From: Platanthera guangdongensis
Taxonomy: Eukaryota > Streptophyta > Magnoliopsida > Asparagales > Orchidaceae
Length of the DNA: 64,000 bases
Assembly: GCA_039583875.1 (NCBI GenBank)
Contig: CM077167.1
Location: 149,809,010 to 149,873,009 of the forward strand
Direction: 5' to 3'
Position 1 is the first letter of the stretch. Each line of letters begins with the position of its first letter. Made by a program: the position numbers and the translations under genes. The notes below the pieces were generated by a model that had not been told where the DNA came from, made no database searches, and was given only the letters and a program-made list of their open reading frames with translations. This document shows, in pieces, positions 57,925-64,000 of this stretch.

Positions 57925-60000
57925 ATGGCCCAAAACAAAGATTATGCTAGCACCAGTCCTCCAGTGTTCAATCTATCCAAGTTTGCACTTTGGAAAGCAA
58001 GGATTAGACTTTACATGAATTCTATTGACGAAGATATTTTTAATTCTGTTTTGACAGTTTGTCCAAGACCCCCAGAGAACACAAGTACAAATGCTGTTTC
58101 ACCTCCATCAGGAACAGATGCTGACATCAAGAAATGGAAGGTAGCTGATGCCAAGGCTATGAACATCCTAGCTCAGACAATGTCTGATGACATATTTCAA
58201 AAGGTAGCTGAATGTAATTCAGCCAAGGAAATTTGGGACAAGCTCTCAGAAATAGTCTCAGGCTCAGCTGATGAGAGAAAGGATAGAAGATCCCACCTCA
58301 TCTCTCAATATGAGAATTTCAAGAAGGGAGAGACTGAGTCAGTGGGAGACATGTACAATAGGCTAAGTCTAATTGTCAGTAAACTCAGGACATTAGACAA
58401 AGAGATCTCTCTAACTGAACTTAATGACAAGATCCAAATGTGCTTCCCCAACACTTGGGATTCAAGAATCTGGCCAATTAAGGATGCCAGAAGCCTGAAT
58501 GAGATCACTACAGAAGCTCTATTGGGTAAGCTCAAATCTTATGAGCTACTCATCAAAAATAGAGAGGAAGAACAGAAGGCTGCTTCACCAGCCACAAGAA
58601 AAGAGAAGACCATTGCCTTTAAGGCAACAGAAGATCTGCCTGAGGACAAAGCCACAGGCAATGATGAACTACTCAGCTTGTTAGCCAAAAGATTTTACAA
58701 GATGGCCAGAAAGGACTTTAGAAGAAGATCATACAAGGAGCAGGATAAGCCAAGGTATGACAAGTCCATTAGTAATAATAAAGACATTATTTGCTTTGGT
58801 TGCAGGAAACTAGGGCACATAGTTCCTGACTGTCCAGAGAACAAGAACAAGGACAAAAGGGACAGGAAAGAAAGAAGAAAGGAGAAAGACTCCAAAAGGA
58901 ATGGCAATGGCAAACCTTCTTCAAGCAAAAACAAGCATACAAGAAAAGGGTTTGTTGCTGAATCCTGGAGTGAGACTGAAGAGCAGTCAGAAGCCTCATC
59001 CAGTTCCAGTGATGATGAGGATGATGCAGAAGAAAAGGAGTTCTGCATGATGGCAATCAATGCCTCACAGCACAATTCAGAGGAAGAGGAGTCAGAGTCA
59101 GACTCAGAGACTCAACCTGAAGAAGATCAGGTAATTGGTTCTTTTGATTTTAGTTCAGAAGATTTTAAATCTGAATTTAAAGCACTGTGTTTAGACCTGC
59201 TAAAGTCTGAGAAAGAGATTATCTCTCTCAGAAATCAATTATCTGAACACAATACTTTAAAGTCAGAAAACCTCAAACTCTCTCAGGAGTTGGAGTGCTG
59301 TAGGGAACAGATAGCTTCACTGAAAAGTGAGCTCTCTGAGGCCAAGAAGCTTGAAGAATCCCTTAATGGGAGAAGCATCAAGCTGATGGACATCACAAGC
59401 ACAGTGAACTCTAGATTCAACAGTACACTGGGCTTGGGTGCTTCATCCAGCCAACCTATAGTCCTAACAACTCCCATCAAATTCATTTCTGACAAGGGAA
59501 AGGGAGTTGTAGAGGTTGCTAGGAAAAATTCTGATCTGCCTCAGAAAACTAAGTCCCAGCAGAAATCGTCGAACGGAGATCGACGATCGCCGAATGAAGA
59601 TCGACGATCGCCGAACGCAGCTCGACGATCTCAGGCAAAATCGTCGAACGCAGATCGACGATCTCAGCCAAAGTCGTCGAACGCAGGTCGACGATCTCAA
59701 ATACCTGACCTCAGCCATAGTCGACCGTCGAACGGAGCTCGACGATCTGACCCAAGATTGTCGAACGCAGCTCCAAGATCGTCGAACAGAGGTCAGAGCT
59801 CTGGAAAATTTTTCAAAGGCAAATCAAAATTGAATCCTAAGGGTCCTTCATCCCAAATCTTTAACCCTTATACTGAATGGATTTTACCTCCAAGGAGATA
59901 TCATCCTGAAGGATATAAGAGTCAACCTGGGATGTCTTTTATTTCAGAATTTAAAGGCTATCAACCTAGGCCCAAGGTAAACTGGGTCAAAAACAAATGA
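57925..60000 (+). CDS. gag: Sire-F Gag, intact
   Basis: ATG at 57925 in AATCATGGCC, 691 residues, no internal stop. It would form the particle and bind element RNA. The N-terminal copia gag region has SKFALWKARIRLYMNSIDED, NILAQTMSDDIFQK and SADERKDRRSHLISQYENF. A CCHC zinc knuckle, CFGCRKLGHIVPDC, lies near residue 290. Then come a Lys-rich stretch, an acidic Ser/Glu/Asp stretch, a Leu-heptad segment (about 410-480), and a tail with SSNGDRRS-like repeats (about 545-620) that is encoded by the dyad array. The final 60 residues hold FNPYTEWILPPRRYHPEG. It ends VNWVKNK, stop TGA. If the 40-nt interval were removed, the last eight codons would be replaced by pol. Confidence 0.93.
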   Translation: MAQNKDYASTSPPVFNLSKFALWKARIRLYMNSIDEDIFNSVLTVCPRPPENTSTNAVSPPSGTDADIKKWKVADAKAMNILAQTMSDDIFQKVAECNSAKEIWDKLSEIVSGSADERKDRRSHLISQYENFKKGETESVGDMYNRLSLIVSKLRTLDKEISLTELNDKIQMCFPNTWDSRIWPIKDARSLNEITTEALLGKLKSYELLIKNREEEQKAASPATRKEKTIAFKATEDLPEDKATGNDELLSLLAKRFYKMARKDFRRRSYKEQDKPRYDKSISNNKDIICFGCRKLGHIVPDCPENKNKDKRDRKERRKEKDSKRNGNGKPSSSKNKHTRKGFVAESWSETEEQSEASSSSSDDEDDAEEKEFCMMAINASQHNSEEEESESDSETQPEEDQVIGSFDFSSEDFKSEFKALCLDLLKSEKEIISLRNQLSEHNTLKSENLKLSQELECCREQIASLKSELSEAKKLEESLNGRSIKLMDITSTVNSRFNSTLGLGASSSQPIVLTTPIKFISDKGKGVVEVARKNSDLPQKTKSQQKSSNGDRRSPNEDRRSPNAARRSQAKSSNADRRSQPKSSNAGRRSQIPDLSHSRPSNGARRSDPRLSNAAPRSSNRGQSSGKFFKGKSKLNPKGPSSQIFNPYTEWILPPRRYHPEGYKSQPGMSFISEFKGYQPRPKVNWVKNK

Positions 60001-60016
60001 ATTGTCTTATGTGCAG
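59977..60016 (+). other. GT...AG interval at Sire-F gag-pol junction
   Basis: CCCAAG is followed by GTAAAC at 59977 and CTTATGTGCAG ends at 60016, 40 nt including the Gag stop. Without removal pol lies in the +1 frame relative to Gag. With removal the two frames become one. It is identical in layout to Sire-E. Confidence 0.4.
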
Positions 60017-63000
60017 GTGAAGACCTATCCAACATATAACCAGCAATGGTATTTGGATAGTGGGTGCTCTAAGCACATGACAGGGACAAGGACAACCTCA
60101 CATCCTTCAGAGCCAAGCTTGGACCCAAAGTTATCTTTGGTGATTCAAACTTTGGACAGACTAAAGGATATGGTGCAGTCCAGATTGGTTCAGTAACTTT
60201 CAAGAAGGTAGCTTATGTGGAAGGACTGAAGCACAACCTAATTAGCATCAGTCAGCTATGTGATGAAGGCTACCAGGTGACCTTCAGCAAAGCCTTATGT
60301 AAAATCAAGTCAGAGGACAACACAACTGTGTTGACAGGTAAAAGGAAAGGTAACATCTATCTAGTAGATTTTCTTTCAACTGTTGTAGATATCTGCTTGT
60401 TTAATTCTGTCTATAGACCCAATATTTTATGGCATAAGAGATTAGGACACCTAAACCTTAGAACTATTGCTAGTCTATCCAAGGACAACCTTGTTAGAGG
60501 ACTACCTTCTGGCCCCTACAAGAAGGAAGGACTCTGCAGGGCTTGTCAATTAGGCAAGCAAACTAAAAATAGCTTTAAATCACTTAATAAGAGTGATTCA
60601 CCTAGGATATTGTATCTGTTACACATGGATCTTTTTGGACCCATCACAGTACAAAGCCTAGGAGGGAAATCCTACACTTTAGTAGTTGTAGATGACTTCT
60701 CTAGATTCACTTGGGTGTTCTTTCTAAGGAAGAAGTCTGATAACTTTAAGTGTCTGACAGAGTTTCTCAAATGTATACAGATTGAGTTCAATACTCACAT
60801 TGCCCTGATCAGAAGTGATCATGGGACAGAGTTTGATTCTCTTCTTATGCAAGAGTTCTGTCAGAGTGAAGGGATCAGGCATACTTTCTCAGCTCCTAGA
60901 ACTCCTCAACAAAATGGGGTAGCTGAAAGGAAAAATAGAACCCTTATTGAATCTGCAACTACATTGTTATCAGATGCTCATCTACCTCTATCCTTTTGGG
61001 CAGAGGCAGTGAACACCTCCAACTATGTGCTGAACAGAAGTCTGATACATAAACTAAAGGGAAAGACTCCCTATGAATTACTCAAAGGGAAGAAACCTAA
61101 AGTAGACTATTTTAGAGTCTTTGGTTGTATTTGCTACATTCACAATAATGACAAGAAATATTTAGCAAAATTTCAAGCCAAAGCTGATGAAGGAGTGTTT
61201 CTGGGATACTCCATGATCAGCAAGGCCTATAGGGTCTATAATAAATCATCTTTGAAAATTGAGGAATCTGTTCACATTTCTTTTGATGAATCTAACATGT
61301 CTTTCAAGGAGAAGAAGTCTTCTACCATAGAACCTTTACAGGAACATTCTCTAGTTGAAGACTTGAACAAGTTATAGGTTACTCAAGAGGATGAAAGTAG
61401 TGAAGATGAAGGGAATGCTCAACACATTGAAGAACAACTTGAAGAGCCAGTTGTTGTACCACAAGAGGAAACAACAACACAGGTTGGTGAACAATCAACA
61501 CCCCATGTTGATTTAGTAACATCAAGAGACCATCCAATTTCCCAAATAATTGGAGAAATCTCAGCTGGTGTGCAAACCAGAAATCAGGTGAACCAAAAAC
61601 TGTTGCACACCTGCTTCCTATCTCAAATTGAACCTCAGTCCATTTAAGATGCAGAGCAAGATCTACACTGGATCATTGCAATGCTAGAGGAGTTACATCA
61701 ATTTGAGAGGAACAAAGTATGAGAACTAGTGCCAAAGCCCAAGGATCACTCAATTGTTGGAACAAAATGGGTATTTAGAAACAAACTGGATGATCAAGTA
61801 GTAATTATAAGGAACAAGGCAAGACTAGTTGCTCAGGGATACTCTCAAGAAGAAGGAATCGACTACGACCAGACCTTTGCACCTGTTGCAAGATTGGAAG
61901 CCATCAAAATATTTCTAGCTTATACAGCTCACAAAGGCTTCAAAGTATATCAGATGAATGTCAAAAGTGCTTTCTTGAATGGAGACATTAAAGAGGAAGT
62001 TTATGTCAGACAACCTCCAGGTTTTATCTCTCCAACTCTTCCTGATTATGTTTTTAGACTGAACAAAGCATTATATGGTCTCAAGCAAGCTCCTAGAGCA
62101 TGGTATGAGACCCTAGCATGCTTTCTCTTGGAAAATGGTTTTATAAGAGGTAGAGTAGACCAAACTCTTTTCATTAGAACCCAAAGTCCCATACCCTACT
62201 ACTACAAATTTATGTAGACGATATTATTTTTGGTTCTACTGACTCTAAATTGTGCAGAAGGTTTTCTAACCTGGTGCATTCTAAATTTGAGATGAGTAGC
62301 ATGGGTGAGCTATCCTTCTTCCTAGGATTGCAAGTCAAGCAACATGCTAAAGGCATCTTTATTTCTCAAACCAAATATGCAAATGAATTGGTTAAGAAAT
62401 TTGGAATGTCTGAGGCATCTTGTATGAAAACACCCATGCCTACCAATGCTGTATTGGATGCTGATGAACATGGGAAACCTGTTGATCAGACAACATATAG
62501 AGCAATGATTGGCTCTTTACTGTATCTTACAGCTAGTAGACCAGATATAATGTTTGCTACATGTATATGTGCTAGGTTCCAAGTAAGCCCTAGAGAGTCA
62601 CACCTAACATAAGTAATGAGGATTCTCAGGTATGTTAAAAGTTGTCCAAATCTAGGTCTCTGGTATCCAAAAGATTCAGCATTTGATTTAACTGGATTCT
62701 CAGATGCTGATTATGCTGGATGCAGAATTGACAGGAAAAGCACCAGTGGAACTTGTCAGTTCCTTGGTGACAGACTTGTCTCTTGGTTTTGTAAGAAACA
62801 AACATCTGTGTCAACTTCAACTGCTGAAGCTGAATATATGGCTGCAGGCAGTTATTGTTCACAAATCTTGTGGATCCAAAACCAACTCCTAGACTATGGC
62901 TACAACTTAGAGAAGTCTAAAATCTTTTGTAACAATACTAGTGCTATTTCTATAGCTCAAAATCCAGTCCTCCATAGTAGGACAAAACACATAGAGATTA

Positions 63001-63161
63001 GGCATCATTTCTTAAGGGATAATGTTGAAAAGAATAAAATTGAATTACAATATATCCCAACTAATGTACAAAGGGGAGATATTTTCACCCAGCCATTGGA
63101 TGAAAAGAAACACACCTTCTTCCTAAATCAGTTAGGAATGTTAGATGGAGGAAGTCTTTAA
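60017..63161 (+). pseudogene. Sire-F Pol, several lesions
   Basis: The same domains as in Sire-E: protease WYLDSGCSKHMTG, integrase [48 protein letters not shown], RNase [20 protein letters not shown]. Lesions: a one-base loss after HMTG (about 60085), TAG at 61375, TAA at 61645, TGA at 61720 (also in Sire-E), a one-base loss near 62185 just before the catalytic YVDD, and TAA near 62610. The RT motif YQMNVKSAF has Asn where Sire-E has the conserved Asp. It cannot make an active polymerase. Confidence 0.93.
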
Positions 63162-63660
63162 TAATATCCAAGATTTTGAAAGCTTAAAAATTGACCAAGA
63201 CTAGGCAAAAATTCTGATTTTTCTTAGTGTCTAGAATTTTTCTGATCTCTGAACTGCGCTCGACGATTTGCCCCAAGATCGTCGAACGGAGATCGAAGAT
63301 TTCCTAAATCGTCGAACTGAGTTCAGCGTCTATCAGATAGTATGAACTATCTCTTCCGGTCAACGATCGTCGAACGGCGCTCGACGATTATGTTCTCTGA
63401 ACGATCGTCGAACGGAGCTCGACGCTCTCCAATATCGTCGAACGGAGATCGACGATATTGAAGACTCTTCAGATTCCTTTAGTAGCCTCGATCGTCGAAC
63501 TGAGTTCAACGATCTTTCCAATTCTGCGTCGAACCCTAATATAAAACTCATTTTTCGCCGTCGTTCTCTTTTGCGCTTTTGATTTCTCTGCAAGGATTTT
63601 CTTTCCCTCCAAACAGTTCTACGCTTGGTCGTTTTGTTTGTTGAGTTTTTGCAGGTACAA
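63162..63660 (+). promoter_or_regulatory. Sire-F pol-to-third-ORF spacer
   Basis: Dyads recur (a perfect one at 63366-63388). The end GTTTGTTGAGTTTTTGCAG at 63636-63654 is a pyrimidine-rich acceptor-like site six bases before ATG 63661, as in Sire-E. Confidence 0.55.
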
Positions 63661-64000
63661 ATGGCTGTGTCAGTTGTTGTTCTTGCTGCAATGAAGTTTG
63701 ATGCCGGTTTTGACATTGATATAGAATCCTTCAGCACGACTGACCAGATTTTTCAAGATATACTGGGTTTGTTCAAGGATCAGAATCTGACTGCCATAAT
63801 GACCACCAGGATCAAGCTGGCTTCTAATGAGATCAAGGAGTGGGTTTATACTGCCCATAATCAAGATAACAGCACCATAGTTGGGTCAATAGCTGGAACT
63901 CAGGTACCCTTGACCCCAACCATTCTCTCAGAAGTTTTTGAATTGAGAAATGGAGAAGATTCTGCTGAGTTATCTGGAGAAGAATATTCTGAACTGCTTG
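63661..64000 (+). CDS. Sire-F third ORF, N-terminal part
   Basis: ATG at 63661, open to the window edge (113 codons, no stop). It matches the start of the Sire-E third ORF: MAVSVVVLAAMKFDAGFDID, IMTTRIKLASNEIKEWVY, VGSIAGTQVPLTP. The position after pol is where Sireviruses carry the envelope-like gene, but this part shows no signal peptide or membrane helix. Function unknown. Confidence 0.75.
   Translation, partial: MAVSVVVLAAMKFDAGFDIDIESFSTTDQIFQDILGLFKDQNLTAIMTTRIKLASNEIKEWVYTAHNQDNSTIVGSIAGTQVPLTPTILSEVFELRNGEDSAELSGEEYSELL

Larger units (their letters stand above)
56211..64000 (+). mobile_element. Sire-F, Sirevirus-like element cut by the window end
   Basis: Same family as Sire-E: LTR starting TGTTGGAACACCC, primer site with GGTATCAGAGCC, gag, pol, a dyad-rich spacer and a third ORF that is open at base 64000. 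Gag is intact but pol has two frameshifts and several stops. The 3' LTR lies beyond the window. Confidence 0.93.

Overview
The window is repeat-rich plant nuclear DNA. I see no intact single-copy host gene. Almost every base after about 1.85 kb belongs to LTR retrotransposons (Ty1/copia, Sirevirus-like copia, and Ty3/gypsy of a Tekay/Del-like type), with one hAT transposon end, a palindromic SINE-like cluster and two multi-exon transposon-protein pseudogenes. Primer sites complementary to initiator Met-tRNA, plant-type LTRs and a plant hAT end support a flowering plant. I cannot name the species. Coding starts given here use ATG unless stated.

Layout. 1-1851: unexplained flank. 1857-6548: Copia-1, with LTRs, CCTAA target duplication and a decayed gag-pol. 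6554-7057: unexplained flank. 7058-7736: 3' end of a hAT element on the minus strand. 7737-24833: Gypsy-B, truncated on the left, split in its reverse transcriptase by the nearly intact Gypsy-A (8239-17251, duplication GCTTA), and split in its 3' LTR by solo LTR-C (20222-22808). Gypsy-B also carries an 80-bp tandem repeat, a 30-G run and two palindromic SINE-like dimers. 24834-43645: LTR-D, of the same family as LTR-C, in three pieces because Copia-J (24949-30308, duplication AGTCC) and Sire-E (31048-43107, duplication CTTAT) inserted into it. 43646-46009: a copia LTR scrap, then the end of Gypsy-H with its LTR. 46010-49312: two remnants of a multi-exon transposon-type protein. 49390-50486: LTR-K. 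50487-55553: minus-strand Sire-G with an internal deletion. 55558-56110: a 116-bp tandem array. 56211-64000: Sire-F, which runs off the window.

Order of events from nesting: D, then B into D, then A and C into B. J and E also entered D. Copia-J LTRs differ at 4 of 372 positions by eye, and Copia-1 LTRs at 4 of about 263 plus one indel.

Three observations stand out. First, Sirevirus copies carry an 8-7-8 dyad (ATCGTCGA, 7 nt, TCGACGAT) in the LTR, inside the gag reading frame and in the pol-to-third-ORF spacer. Second, gag and pol are separated by GT...AG intervals whose removal restores one frame, 39-40 nt long in three Sirevirus copies and 76 nt in Gypsy-A. Gypsy-A also has a possible 123-nt leader intron that would supply the missing ATG. 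Third, the SINE-like cluster is a palindrome of palindromes. These are sequence readings and have not been tested.
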